From: Topomyia yanbarensis
Lineage: Eukaryota; Arthropoda; Insecta; Diptera; Culicidae
Assembly (NCBI RefSeq): GCF_030247195.1
Contig: NW_026683362.1
Location: 1-64,000 of the forward strand
Reading direction: 5' to 3'
Length of the DNA: 64,000 nucleotides
The stretch's first letter is position 1. Every line of letters begins with the position of its first letter. The notes beneath the pieces were generated by a model. That model saw only the letters and a program-made list of their open reading frames with translations. It was not told the DNA's origin and searched no databases. The translations under genes were made by a program, and so were the position numbers. This document shows, piece after piece, positions 44,611 to 55,375 of the stretch.

Positions 44611-45918
44611 ATGCCGTGCGCGATTAATAATTGTACAGTGAGTGACGACAAACATGTGTGGTACTGCCATGGATCATGCGGGAAAAAATTCCACGCTGCA
44701 TGCGTTGGTGCTCAGAGGAATCATGAGCAAAGAATACTAACATACATGCTGCCAATATGCTACGAGTTCCAGAAGCGTCTCGTGATGGAGTTAAATTTCG
44801 ATAAATTGTACAGACAACAACAAGAAGCCATCAACCTCAACAAGCTAGTTATGGAGTCGAATCACAAACTCACATCCACATTTAGCAACTTCAATGTCCG
44901 AGATGGATTTGAATGTATCGAAATGCTCTTAAACGAGTTGAAAGGCGAAATTAAAACAACTGCAGCTAATCATAATAACGCGGTTGCACACATAGCCAAA
45001 ACCTCGGAGTTGTGGAATGAGCTGGCTGCTTCCAACAAAACTGGCAAAACTGATGTCGTTGCCACAAAAAATCACCTAACATCATTATTCGACATATCGA
45101 TGAAAGCTACGAAAAACAACATCGCAGCCTATGTCAATGAACTGACCACCGATATGACACGCGAGTTGAAACAAATTTGTTCAGAAATTGAAAAGGTCAG
45201 TAGCGTGATAACTGACATGGCTAACAACTGTTCGGCTCAGAATATGAGTTATGTAAACCCAATATTTACGGATGATATTATCGATGAGTTAAAGCAAATT
45301 TCTAGTGCAGTAAACTCACTGGAACAAAAGACTGCTGCTTCACCCGCAACAGATTCCTCCCCTAGTTTAGAGGCTGAGATGTCCGTCGAGGCAGCCAGTA
45401 ACTCAGGCTGGCGTTTCCTTGGCAACTCTAAGGTATGGAAGGCTGATTGGTCCGAATACGACGCACGTAAATTGCGTCGTCTCAATCAACAAAAAGCGGC
45501 GGAGAAAGCAAGAATAAAGAAGAAACGGAATGAACAGAGGCCCGCTAATGCACTTGACACCACCCGTAATAATAATACTAAGCGTCGCAAGAATCACGGT
45601 TACAAGCACCACACAATTTTCGACAAAAATAACGGATGTAATTACAACCACAGCAGATTTGCGTACCACGATAACAAACGCCGCGACATCGACAATCTTC
45701 CGTTGGATAGAGAGCTACTGGCTGAGGCAAAGAAACGTTTTTCGAGGCCACCTTCAACTTCGTTCAGACCTACCATTGCATTCCAGAGAGGCGATGTTTT
45801 AAACCCGTGCCCTACCGACCAACCTAGCACCTCACATCGAACAGCTGCTGCCACACCTATGTACCCCTCCGGAATTGGCGCCTGTCAGTGTTTTTGCCGC
45901 TATCGACGCGCTCATTAG
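44611..45918 (+). CDS. CR1/L2-like LINE ORF1 protein, intact (435 aa)
   Basis: This is the first ORF of a nearly complete non-LTR retrotransposon. Its expected role is RNA binding and RNP formation. Residues 1-31 carry C3, C8, C19, C23, H28 and C31, with another Cys at 50, in a spacing that resembles the first half of a PHD-type zinc finger. The usual downstream W..C..C half is absent. Residues 60-240 are rich in polar heptads and probably form coiled coils. Residues 267-300 contain WRFLGNSKVWKADWSEYD. A strongly basic stretch (about 288-330, RIKKKRNEQR and TKRRKNHGYKHH) would bind RNA. There are no internal stops. The frame overlaps ORF2 by up to about 90 nt, and its stop is TAG at 45916-45918. 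Function is inferred from position and family. Confidence 0.85.
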   Translation: MPCAINNCTVSDDKHVWYCHGSCGKKFHAACVGAQRNHEQRILTYMLPICYEFQKRLVMELNFDKLYRQQQEAINLNKLVMESNHKLTSTFSNFNVRDGFECIEMLLNELKGEIKTTAANHNNAVAHIAKTSELWNELAASNKTGKTDVVATKNHLTSLFDISMKATKNNIAAYVNELTTDMTRELKQICSEIEKVSSVITDMANNCSAQNMSYVNPIFTDDIIDELKQISSAVNSLEQKTAASPATDSSPSLEAEMSVEAASNSGWRFLGNSKVWKADWSEYDARKLRRLNQQKAAEKARIKKKRNEQRPANALDTTRNNNTKRRKNHGYKHHTIFDKNNGCNYNHSRFAYHDNKRRDIDNLPLDRELLAEAKKRFSRPPSTSFRPTIAFQRGDVLNPCPTDQPSTSHRTAAATPMYPSGIGACQCFCRYRRAH

Positions 45919-48900
45919 AGCAAGATAATAATGAATTGACAAATCATATTGCGATTCAAGATTTAGAAGAGGTAGAGCTAGGTCTAATTAATTCCCATTC
46001 AACTGACACTTCTCCAAGAGAATCTCAGTCAAGAACAGAAATCTTGGTCTATTGCCAAAACTTTAACCGCATGAAAAGTGCAGCTAAGATGAATGTGATT
46101 CAAAACAAAATATTAGGTTGTCATTATTCCGTAATTTTAGCAACTGAGACTAGTTGGGACGAAACAGTGAGAAGTGAAGAAGTTTTCGGGAGCAATTACA
46201 ATGTTTTTAGGGATGACCGTGATTGTCATGTATCTGGTAAGAAGTCAGGAGGGGGCGCTTTGATTGCGATTTCAGCAAAACTAAATGCAGAAGTTATCAA
46301 AATTATAAAATCAAAAGAATTCGAGCATGTGTGGGTGAAAGTACATGTTAAAGACGAAACTCACGTTTTCGCTTCGGTGTATTTTCCTCCAAATTTTGCT
46401 CGAAAAACGACTTACGAAAAGTTTTATCATGCTGCTGAATGCATTATTAATAGTCTTTCCCCGCACGTAAAAGTTCACATATATGGCGATTTCAATCAAC
46501 GCGGTATTGATTTCATACCAGATGCTGATAATGAGAGCATCCTACTTCCTGTTGTAGGGGAAAATGAAACTTTGCAGTTCATTTGCGATAAATCTGCCAG
46601 TATAGGACTTAATCAAATAAATCACATAAGAAATCAGCGACATTGCTATTTAGATTTATTAATGACGAATATAGACGAAGACTTCTGTGTAACGGAATCA
46701 CTTACTCCCTTATGGAAGAATGAAGCTTATCATACAGCCATTGAGTTTTCTATATTCTTGCATGTTAACGACAGACCTGGTGATAGTGAATTTGAGGAGG
46801 TATTTGATTGCGAGTCCGCTAACTATGAAAGCTTGAGGCAAAAAATTAATGCAATAAACTGGCAAATGATTTTAAGAAATGAAGAAAATGTTGAAGCTGC
46901 CGTAGACATATTCTACAAAATATTATTTGAAGTCATTCACGAAGATATACCATTGAAAAGAAGAAGGCGTCACTATAACTCAAAACATCCCATCTGGTTT
47001 AATAGAGAAATCAAAAATTTAAAAAATCGTAAGCAGAAAGCACACAAAATCTACAAAAAATGCAACAGCGAAGATAACTTAACAAACTATTTAAATCTAT
47101 GCGATCAATTGAACCTTGCCATTGAAATCGCGTTTGAAGAGTACAATGCAAGAACAGAACGCAATATAAAAACTTGCCCAAAAAACTTCTTTAATTACGT
47201 AAAAACTAAAATAAAATCGGATTATTTCCCAACAGAAATGCATCTTGATGGAAAGGTAGGCGATAACTCAGAGGAAATCTGCAATCTTTTTGCAACATTC
47301 TTCCAGGAAGTTTACACTACATTTTCAGAGAAGGATCGAGAGCGTGAATACTTTTCATTCCTCCCAGAACTTTCAAGAGATATTAACATTAAACAGATAA
47401 AAGTACATACAATCATGGATGCCTTAAAAAACTTGGATAGCTCTAAAAGCCCTGGACCTGATGGCGTTCCACCGGTGTTTTTAAAAACTTTGTCAATAGA
47501 ACTAACCGCTCCTTTATTTTGGCTTTTTAACATGTCTCTAGAATCAGGTTGTTTTCCTAAAACATGGAAAAGCTCTTTCCTAGTTCCAATTTTTAAAAAT
47601 GGTAAGAAATCCGATGTGCGTAACTATCGTGGAATAGCTATCATCTCGTGCATTCCCAAGATTTTCGAGGCGATTGTAAATGAAAATTTATTCCACCAAA
47701 TCAAGAACAGAATTACCCATGTGCAACATGGTTTTTTCAAAGGGCGTTCTACAAGTACAAATCTACTCGAATTCATTAACTACACATTAACAGCAATGGA
47801 TAACGGAAACCACGTTGAAGCTCTTTATACAGATTTTAGCAAAGCATTTGATCGCATCGACATACCCATGCTACTTTTTAAATTAGAAAAAATGGGGTTT
47901 GAGCCAGGACTTCTTACATGGGTACAATCATATCTTACAAATCGTGAACAAGCTGTTAGATTTAAAGGGATAAAATCAATCCCAATTCAAGTTACATCAG
48001 GAGTCCCTCAAGGGTCTCATTTGGGCCCGCTATTCTTTATTTTATTTGTTAACGACATTTCCTTCATTCTAAAAAATGTAAAAGTTCTTATATATGCTGA
48101 TGATATGAAACTATTTCTAGAAATAAGAAATGGTGAAGACTTTCAGACATTTCAAAACGAAGTAAATATATTTTATACATGGTGTAATAAAAGCCTGCTG
48201 AAACTGAATGTAAAAAAATGTAATTCCATAACATTGAGTAGAAAGAATAATATACAGAACAATAGAATCTTATTGGGAAATCAACAAGTAGAAAAGTGTG
48301 ACAGAATAAGAGATCTAGGAGTTATTATAGATTCCAAAATAACATTCATAGATCATTATAACACAATAATTAACAAAGCAAACAGCACACTAGGTTTTAT
48401 TAAACGCTTCTGCTATAATTTCCAAGATCCCTACACAATAAAAACATTATATGTAGCCTATGTGCGTTCAACATTAGAATATTGTAGTATAGTTTGGTCG
48501 CCTTTTTCAGCAACACATGCAAACCGGATAGAATCAGTACAAAAGCAGTTTTTGATGTTCGCTCTTCGTAAACTAGGTTGGACTGGACTACATTTGCCAT
48601 CTTATGAAGCACGGTGCATGCTAATTGACATTCAAACCTTGAAAGATCGTCGTGAATTTTCTATGGTATCATTTGTAAACGACATTGTATCACATCGTAT
48701 TGATTCAATCGAACTTTTATCGAAACTAAATTTTTATGCTCCTTCTCGACAACTACGTAACCGCAGCATCTTTTGTACAATTCGCCATCGCACCAATTAT
48801 GCCAAGTTTGGCCCTTTAAACCAAATGATGAATATTTACAACAAACATTGCGAAAGCATTGACTTCACTATGTCGAAAACAAAACTTAAGCAGCAGTTTA

Positions 48901-48923
48901 CAGTAAACCAAAATTTTAACTAG
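45828..48923 (+). CDS. CR1/L2-like LINE ORF2: endonuclease and reverse transcriptase, intact
   Basis: An uninterrupted frame opens after a TAG at 45825-45827 and runs to 48923. Counting from the GTG at 45888 (1011 residues), the APE-type endonuclease spans about 52-300. It has E87 in ATETSWDE, the YGDFNQ block at 199-204 and LDLLMTN at 255-261; the usual S-D-H end is AYH (280-282). The reverse transcriptase spans about 510-830: SPGPDGVPP, RNYRGIAIIS, YTDFSKAFDRID with D649, SGVPQGSHLGP and catalytic YADD at 736-739. The C-terminal part includes RIESVQKQF. The first ATG in frame is only at 46071 (residue 62), inside the endonuclease fold, so translation probably depends on -1 frameshifting, reinitiation or a non-ATG start in the ORF1 overlap. 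It would nick target DNA and copy the element RNA. Confidence 0.92.
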   Translation, partial: HLTSNSCCHTYVPLRNWRLSVFLPLSTRSLEQDNNELTNHIAIQDLEEVELGLINSHSTDTSPRESQSRTEILVYCQNFNRMKSAAKMNVIQNKILGCHYSVILATETSWDETVRSEEVFGSNYNVFRDDRDCHVSGKKSGGGALIAISAKLNAEVIKIIKSKEFEHVWVKVHVKDETHVFASVYFPPNFARKTTYEKFYHAAECIINSLSPHVKVHIYGDFNQRGIDFIPDADNESILLPVVGENETLQFICDKSASIGLNQINHIRNQRHCYLDLLMTNIDEDFCVTESLTPLWKNEAYHTAIEFSIFLHVNDRPGDSEFEEVFDCESANYESLRQKINAINWQMILRNEENVEAAVDIFYKILFEVIHEDIPLKRRRRHYNSKHPIWFNREIKNLKNRKQKAHKIYKKCNSEDNLTNYLNLCDQLNLAIEIAFEEYNARTERNIKTCPKNFFNYVKTKIKSDYFPTEMHLDGKVGDNSEEICNLFATFFQEVYTTFSEKDREREYFSFLPELSRDINIKQIKVHTIMDALKNLDSSKSPGPDGVPPVFLKTLSIELTAPLFWLFNMSLESGCFPKTWKSSFLVPIFKNGKKSDVRNYRGIAIISCIPKIFEAIVNENLFHQIKNRITHVQHGFFKGRSTSTNLLEFINYTLTAMDNGNHVEALYTDFSKAFDRIDIPMLLFKLEKMGFEPGLLTWVQSYLTNREQAVRFKGIKSIPIQVTSGVPQGSHLGPLFFILFVNDISFILKNVKVLIYADDMKLFLEIRNGEDFQTFQNEVNIFYTWCNKSLLKLNVKKCNSITLSRKNNIQNNRILLGNQQVEKCDRIRDLGVIIDSKITFIDHYNTIINKANSTLGFIKRFCYNFQDPYTIKTLYVAYVRSTLEYCSIVWSPFSATHANRIESVQKQFLMFALRKLGWTGLHLPSYEARCMLIDIQTLKDRREFSMVSFVNDIVSHRIDSIELLSKLNFYAPSRQLRNRSIFCTIRHRTNYAKFGPLNQMMNIYNKHCESIDFTMSKTKLKQQFTVNQNFN

Positions 48924-49012
48924 TGTTAAGTTAGTTTAATAATTATTGTAAGAAACCGGTCTACATCTGATTGACGACTTGAAATAAATAAATAAATAAA
49001 TAAATAAATAAA
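48924..49012 (+). repeat. LINE 3' UTR and (TAAA)n tail
   Basis: About 60 bp of untranslated sequence (TGTTAAGTTAGTTTAATAA, CCGGTCTACATCTGATTGAC) end in roughly seven TAAA units at 48983-49012. Jockey sequence resumes immediately after. A short tetranucleotide tail rather than poly(A) fits a CR1/L2-group element. Confidence 0.8.
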
Positions 49013-49308
49013 CTGCTGAGCAAATTTTAGAGTTTTTTCCTCGTTTGTAAGAAGTATGTGGTCACCTTCCTTCAAAGCTGGAATTAGTTTCTGAGGCTTC
49101 TGAAGAACCTTAGAAAGTTTCCAGAAAGGTTTAGAATATCGCTTGATTTGTTTCGCGAAATTTTCAGTTCTCAAGAGTGGGAATCTATGCTTAATTTCTT
49201 TTTATAGATCCAGATAGTTAAATTTCATAGCAGGATCACGAGAACGTTGATATTGACGTCTTCAAACATTCTTAAAACAAATAAGAAGTTGAAGATCGTT
49301 ATCAATAA
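49013..49308 (-). pseudogene. Jockey-type LINE, linker between endonuclease and RT (fragment 2 of 3)
   Basis: The minus strand reads CFKNVRRRQYQRSRDPAM (with one stop), KFNYLDL, EIKHRFPLLRTENFAKQI, RYSKPFWKLSKVLQKPQK, then HILLTNEEKTLKFAQQ. This is the region between endonuclease and RT in jockey-clade ORF2. The LINE at 44.5-49.0 kb interrupts it just after AQQ, with a small loss of jockey sequence. The foldback element interrupts it on the other side. Confidence 0.8.
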
Positions 49309-52300
49309 CACTAGTTTACAAAATAAAAAAAACTGAACTTCAATATTCGAACACCATTTCTAATGTAAAATTACGTGCTGAATCCGAAAATTTGGGGCCT
49401 AAAAAATTTACAGTAGAACAGTTTTCGAGTTGCAGTGAAAAAAATGAATTTTATCTTTAAAATTAAAAGTACGTTCAGTAAAATCCAAATATCTTCGGTT
49501 GTAGCGCATCGATATGAAGTACTATTAAAGGCAATTGAATGCATTTTCGATCGTTAGAACATTTTGTTGTAAAGCGACTACTGGTTCTGACATCATTTAC
49601 GAATCTATTGAACGTTCTCTTAATTTTTCGTAATTTTTTAAAGAAAAATTAGTATGTGATCAATATTTTCGGCAAGATAAAGCAATCATAAAAATTATAT
49701 TTTTATGGGAAATTAAAGCCTGGCCATAACCATTGAAAATAAGCTTGTTAGTTTAAATCCGATGAAAAGTACGAAAGTTATTCATTTTTTTGTAAAATGG
49801 CAATTTTTTGTTTCTCTGGGTCAACTTATTGAACCGTCTCGATTCCAATTTTTTCTAAGGTTTGTTTAATAATATATAAGGAACTTTCTGTCACAATTCT
49901 GTTAAACAAGTAAATGGGAGAATTGGGGGGGGGGGGTAATATTCGAACTCGTTTATCCAAATGATTAAAGACTTCTAATTTCAGGCTCTATGAAATTATA
50001 AGTCATCGAATGATTGGTATGCAATACTGCGTGTAATATTTACAAGTGTATTGCATAAAATAACACTCTGATGATACAAAATTTGTTGTAAACTAAACCC
50101 GCACACGTTATAAAATTCGTATTTTGAAACGCTAGCTGCTCAATTGGGTTTTGTACAATGTTAATACAAACTATACGAATCCGTAGAAATATGTGATACT
50201 ACATACGTCAAGTATTATAACATTAACAATTTGTAACACTTTTAATTTGTGTTCCTTCCTAGAACATCTAGCAGTTCGTGTTTTGAAACTATGTAGGACA
50301 TCGAACAAGACTTATTTTAGGTTTAAAAACTCAAAATCTGAACTTAACAATGCACTATGGTCCCAAAGCTGTATTTAGGAAGACAAAACTGTTTGCGCCT
50401 AAACCGTTGGTTTTAGATATATAGTATCTTCGGCAAACTTTCTTAGAACTTTCTTGCCGATTTTTTTATATTAGTTGAATTAGAGTGGTCCTTGTGGTTA
50501 GGGTGTTCAAAGTATCAACTTCTTAAATATGTAAAATTCAGCTACATAATGTTCTACAAAGTTATAAATCAATCAAATTGAAGCAACTTTTCTGAAAAAA
50601 CTATGTGGCTATCTCTAATGGTTCATGTGTTATGATTTTTGCAATATTTAGGGTAGGGTGGCTCTTTAAAAAATGGTTTTCTATTAATATCTTTTTATGT
50701 GTTAATTTCTCGCTAATACTTTGTTCTAGAGGTTTTTAGAACTTTTGTAAATACACATTTTTGCCGAAGCAATGAAGTTTCTATCTCTTTTGTTTGCATA
50801 GTTACAGGCGATTTTCAAAACAAAAATGGTTTTTTTCAAAGCTATATATCTTCCAACATTGTAAATGGATTTTCAATCTTTTAATTTCATTTGAAAAATC
50901 GAAACTTTTGTAGTTTTTGGTGAAAAAGCTGGGAGAGCGTTATTTCTGTAAAATAAACAATTAATTTTTTGAAAATGGTGTATTTTTCAACAAAATTCGT
51001 TCATAACTTTTCAAATAGACGAGATAATAACTTTGTTACTTCAGCAAAAATCTTCGCCATGCAAAGTTCTAAAAGTGCTGCAAACAAAGTATTTACGATA
51101 AATCAATGTATGAAGTGACAAATGAAAAATAGTGATTTTAGAGGTCACGTTTTCATCGCTCAATCTCTTATGGTAAAATCAACTGAGAAATAGTCATTGA
51201 GTGTGATAATACCGAATGGCATGGCAATTCTATTGGATTTGTAAACGTTTTTGAAAGAACAATCTACCATACATCTATATAGTACAGTGGATTTACAGTA
51301 GAGCTGCAAACTATCGTTAATTCTAAATCGCCCAACAAAAGTTATCTATGCTCACTTAAGTAAATCCTTTTTGGTTTGGACTAGTGCTCAAAACGAGTGT
51401 TAGAAAGAAAATGTTTTAGTTCACGTCTTGTTATGTTAAAATAAAATCTTGAAACGAGTTTGTTATTCATAGCAGCGGAAATTATTGTATGCTTTTCCAA
51501 CATTTATGCAATGTTTGAAAGTATAAATTAATTATCGACTATAATGACGGCTGTGGGTAAGTTAAGGAAAGATTCTCAATTTTTTGTTACTTCAAAATAA
51601 ATAAAAGTAAGAGGTCTGAAAATCGCTAACCGTGAACTGGTAAAATAACTCATAAAGCATAATTCCCTAGCATCTATATAATGCATGATGACGGTACTTG
51701 CTTTATTGGTCCCGTAATAGATATCTTTTATTTAGAGTTTACTATAGTACGCTATTAACACTATTGTGAATTCACGCTAACATGTAGTTGTACGGTAAAT
51801 TATTGTGTTTTCAAACAGTGTCACATATTCAATAGATTTTCATTATAACACACATTGACTATTTCTCAGTTGATTTTACCATAAGAGATTGAGCGATGAA
51901 AACGTGACATCTTAAAATCACTATTTTTCATTTGTCACTTCATACATTGATTTATCGCAAATACTTTGTTTGCAGCACTTTTAGAACTTTGCATGGCGAA
52001 GATTTTTGCTGAAGTAACAAAGTTATTATCTCGTCTATTTGAAAAGTTATGAACGATTGTTGTTGAAAAATACACCATTTTCAAAAATTAATTATTTATT
52101 TTACAGAAATAACGCACTCCCAGTTTTTTCACCAAAAACTACAAGAGTTTCAATTATTCAAATGAAACTAAAAGATTGAAAATCCATTTGCAATGTTGGA
52201 AGATATATAGCTTTGAAAAAAAAACCATTTTTGCTTTGAAAATCGCCTGTAACTATGCAAACAAAAGAGATAGATACTTCATTGCTTCGGTAAAAATGTG

Positions 52301-53668
52301 TATTTACAAAAGTTCTAAAAATTTCTAGAACAAAGTATAGAAAACCAATTTTTAAAGAGCCACCCCACCTTAAATATTGCAAAAATCATAGCACATGAAC
52401 CATTAGAGATAGCCACATAGTATTTTAAGAAAAGTTGCTTCAATTTGATTGATTTATAACTTTGTAGAACATTATGTAGCTAAATTTAACATATCTAAGA
52501 AGTTGATACTTTGAACACCCTAACCACAAGGACCACCCTAATTTAACTAATATAAAAAAATCGACAAGAAAGTACTAACAAAGTTTGCCGAAGATACTAT
52601 ATATCTAAAACCAACGGTTTAGGCGCAAACAGTTTTGTCTTCCTAAATACAGCTTTGGGACCATAGTGCAATGATTTGAAGAACGTAAAATATTTTGTAC
52701 ATACGGTACATCATAGAAGCCAATATGAATCCAATATAATTTCGAATTATAAACTTCTAGACGTTTTAATAACGTAAAATAAATTGTTATTAGAACAAAA
52801 CGTGACGAAATAGGTCATGATTCGTGACGCTATTGTCCGAATTTAGCATTTTGCACATTCATAAGCTTCCGATGGGTGTATCAAGGCATTGCCGTTTACA
52901 ATGTGTTTTGTACATATACGATTCTGTACATGTAAATATTATGCGTATTTTTTAATGCCGAATTTTTGATGACATCACTCCACTGAGGCTGAAATTATTG
53001 TTATCAGAAGTCCTTAATCATTTGGATAAACGAGTTCGAATATTAGCCCACATTAAATTCTTTAAAAATTCTTCCATTTACTTGTTAAACAGAATTCTGA
53101 CAGCCCCTCATATATTATTAAACAAAGCCCCAGAAAAAATTGGAATCGAGACGGTTCAATAAGTTGACCCAGAGAAACAAAAAATTGCCATTTTACAAAA
53201 AATTGAATAACTTTCGCAATTGTCGTCGGATTTAAACTAACAAGTGCTTATTTTCATTGGTTATTAGCAGGCTTTAATTTCCCATAAAAATATAATTTTT
53301 AGGATTGCTTTAAATATTGACCACACTCTCATTTTTGTTCAAAAAACGACGAAAAATTAAGAAAAAGTTCAATAGATTCGTAAATAACGTCAGAACCAGA
53401 AGTCGCACTAAAACAAAATGTTCTAACGATCAAAAGTACATTCAGTTACCTTTAATTCAACCTAATAATACTTCATATCGATGCACTATAACCGAAGATA
53501 TTTGGATTTTACTGAACTTTTAATTTTAAAGGTAAAATTCATTTTTTCATTGTAACTCGAAAACTGTTCTACTGTAAATTTTTTGGACCTCATTTTCGGA
53601 TTCAGCACACGATTTTACATTGAAAATGACTACTAGCTTATTTAGTTCAGAAATGCTGTAAACTAGTG
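49309..53668. mobile_element. 4.36-kb foldback element with arms of about 1.85 kb and TAA duplication
   Basis: The tips read CACTAGTTTACA (49309-49320) and TGTAAACTAGTG (53657-53668). TAA lies directly outside each tip. Arms of roughly 49309-51211 and 51843-53668 are reverse complements over most of their length. Example pairs are GCTGAATCCGAAAATTTGG, GGGTCAACTTATTGAACCG and GGTCCCAAAGCTGTATTTAG. A middle part of each arm (about 49990-50340 against 52690-52990) is poorly matched. The unpaired spacer of about 630 bp has no transposase. Removing the element plus one TTA copy restores an in-frame jockey reading (TPI-IDNDLQLL), which validates the 3-bp duplication. TAA/TTA points to a PIF/Harbinger-like transposase, by inference. 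Confidence 0.88.
51212..51842. other. Unpaired spacer of the foldback element
   Basis: AT-rich, no open frame with motifs. It would form the loop if the arms paired. Confidence 0.6.
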
Positions 53669-54290
53669 TAATAGGAGTATTAAATTTTATGTGTTGTTGG
53701 TACTGATAAATTTCTAGCATCAACTATAGAAGCACTTAAATTTTGTAATGTGGTATCAATTTTGTAAATCATGATCATGATTTAAATTATTCTCAATATA
53801 AGTTTTGTATCTATCTCAATTCGCTTTGTGAACACTGAGCTAATGGGATTGGAGCAAGTGAAAAAGTTACTGGAAGGTGTTCAGAATCAAGCTCAGCATG
53901 TGTAATTAATTCGCTACAAATGTTACTTTGAGCTGTCAAAACTAAGTCAATTGTTGATGGATTAGTAGGTCAATTCGGGAACAAAAATTGAATAATAATC
54001 AGCAGAGCAAACATTAAAAAGTAGTTGCAATTGCTTTGAACATTATTTCAAGGGTTTAGCGTCAAAAGCACCGATTATAAGAAATTTCGAGTGGTTTCTT
54101 GTGAGTTTTTGTAAGACTTCTTTCAAGAAATTAGTGTGTTCGCCAGTGCACTGAAAAGGCAAATACGCTGCAGCAATAAAAATGATACCAAGAATGGTTT
54201 CTACTTCAATATCCAAACTCTCGATCACCTTAGTGTCAAGAGACGGCAAGACACGATGTTGGATTCTGCGATTACCCACTTTTGCGAATC
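53669..54290 (-). pseudogene. Jockey-type LINE, endonuclease part (fragment 1 of 3)
   Basis: The minus strand reads RRIQHRVLPSLDTKVIESL, then EVETILGIIFIAAAYLPFQ, then SKFLIIGAFDAKPL, and after shifts SINN, LITHADFDSDHLPVTF-like remnants and SSIVDARNLSVPTTHK. These are ordered jockey endonuclease and post-endonuclease blocks. The catalytic GDFNAK box reads GAFDAK. It is the upstream (5') portion of the split jockey element. The 5' limit is uncertain, between about 54290 and 54330. Confidence 0.75.
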
Positions 54291-54329
54291 CTCCGAGTTT
54301 CGGCAGATTCTGGAGATAACAAGCCTTCA

Positions 54330-54650
54330 GTTCTCAAGGATTCAACCACAACCTAAGTGGCTAACGTGACAGCTACAGAAGTTTCGGTTGCTGATGTGGC
54401 TTATTAATATTCATTCTAGGCTTTGGTGGCTACAGCGGTTGTCGTCATAGAGAACGAAAGTGTTTTTTTTCCGTTCGTGCGCTTTTAGAATCGGGCTCGG
54501 AAAGCAATTTCGTGACTGAGCCATTAAAGAGGCATATACCTTTTTTGACGTGTTTTCTGAATCACATTCGACAAAAAATTAAAGCACCCGACCGGGTTGA
54601 CCAATGTAGCTTCTTTCATCGTGCAATATAATTCGCGAATGAATTTTAAT
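54330..54650 (+). pseudogene. BEL/Pao protease-region relic
   Basis: Plus-strand text gives ALVATAVVVIENES and, after a one-base shift, LLESGSESNFVTEPLKRHI. BEL/Pao polyproteins have LATAVV....G....RALLDSGS..NFVTE at the aspartic protease. The catalytic DSG triad appears as ESG here, and the frame is broken, so it is inactive. Only the protease neighbourhood is present. It abuts the 5' remnant of the jockey element. Confidence 0.6.
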
Positions 54651-55375
54651 GTATGAAATTCAGTTTGGGGGGGGGGGGGGGTGGTTGCTAAAATGCTAAA
54701 ATTTATTATGAGTTTGATAAATTATTGAAAATTCATAAACATAAGTAGTCTAACAAATGTCATTCCAGGCAACAAACAAGGAGAGTCAACATGGAACAGT
54801 TTTAAAACCTCTATAGATTATTTTCTTGTATAATATGTCAATGGGGTCAAAAAATGTGAACTTTTAAAGTGGGATAAATGTTCGGAAACTTTTTCAACAA
54901 TCAAGATCACATAAATTCAAAATCCTTAACTTTGAAGGTTTGGTAATTTCAAGAAGTTTTCCAATAAAAAACAGCGCATACTTTGATATGAAAAATTTAG
55001 CGATTAATTCTCCATTAATTCTCCATATTATCTAATGGAGAATTAAGCCTTTAAAAAAGTGAGATACTTGGTGCCTTCCGCAAAATTGATGGTAATGCCA
55101 TTTTAATCAATTTTGTTGAGAATATAAAGGTAACATGAATGCAGCATATCGAAATATAAAAGAACGTTTAGGAATATGCTATATTTCTCATTAGTGCACG
55201 GAAACGCTCGCGATCGCATAGCAACTAAATTATTAGCAGTATTTCTGAAATCGATTAGTTAAAATTTGGTACAGCTAAACGATTGTTGATTTTTCTAAAA
55301 TGTCATTTTTGTTTTTGCTTCAAAACAAAAACTGGCAGAAACAACCAATTTTCTAGTTAAAAAATGATGCTGTCA
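54651..55375. other. Unassigned segment with poly-G tract
   Basis: A run of about 14-15 G at 54667-54681, otherwise AT-rich with no gene found. Confidence 0.35.

Noticed and set aside
45530..45854. Additional frames on both strands inside LINE ORF1
   Set aside because: They are shadows of the intact ORF1 frame, which has the expected composition and position.
50820..52260. Frames spanning the foldback arms as a transposase
   Set aside because: All are under about 75 residues, AT-driven and mirrored on both arms. None has DDE-type landmarks.
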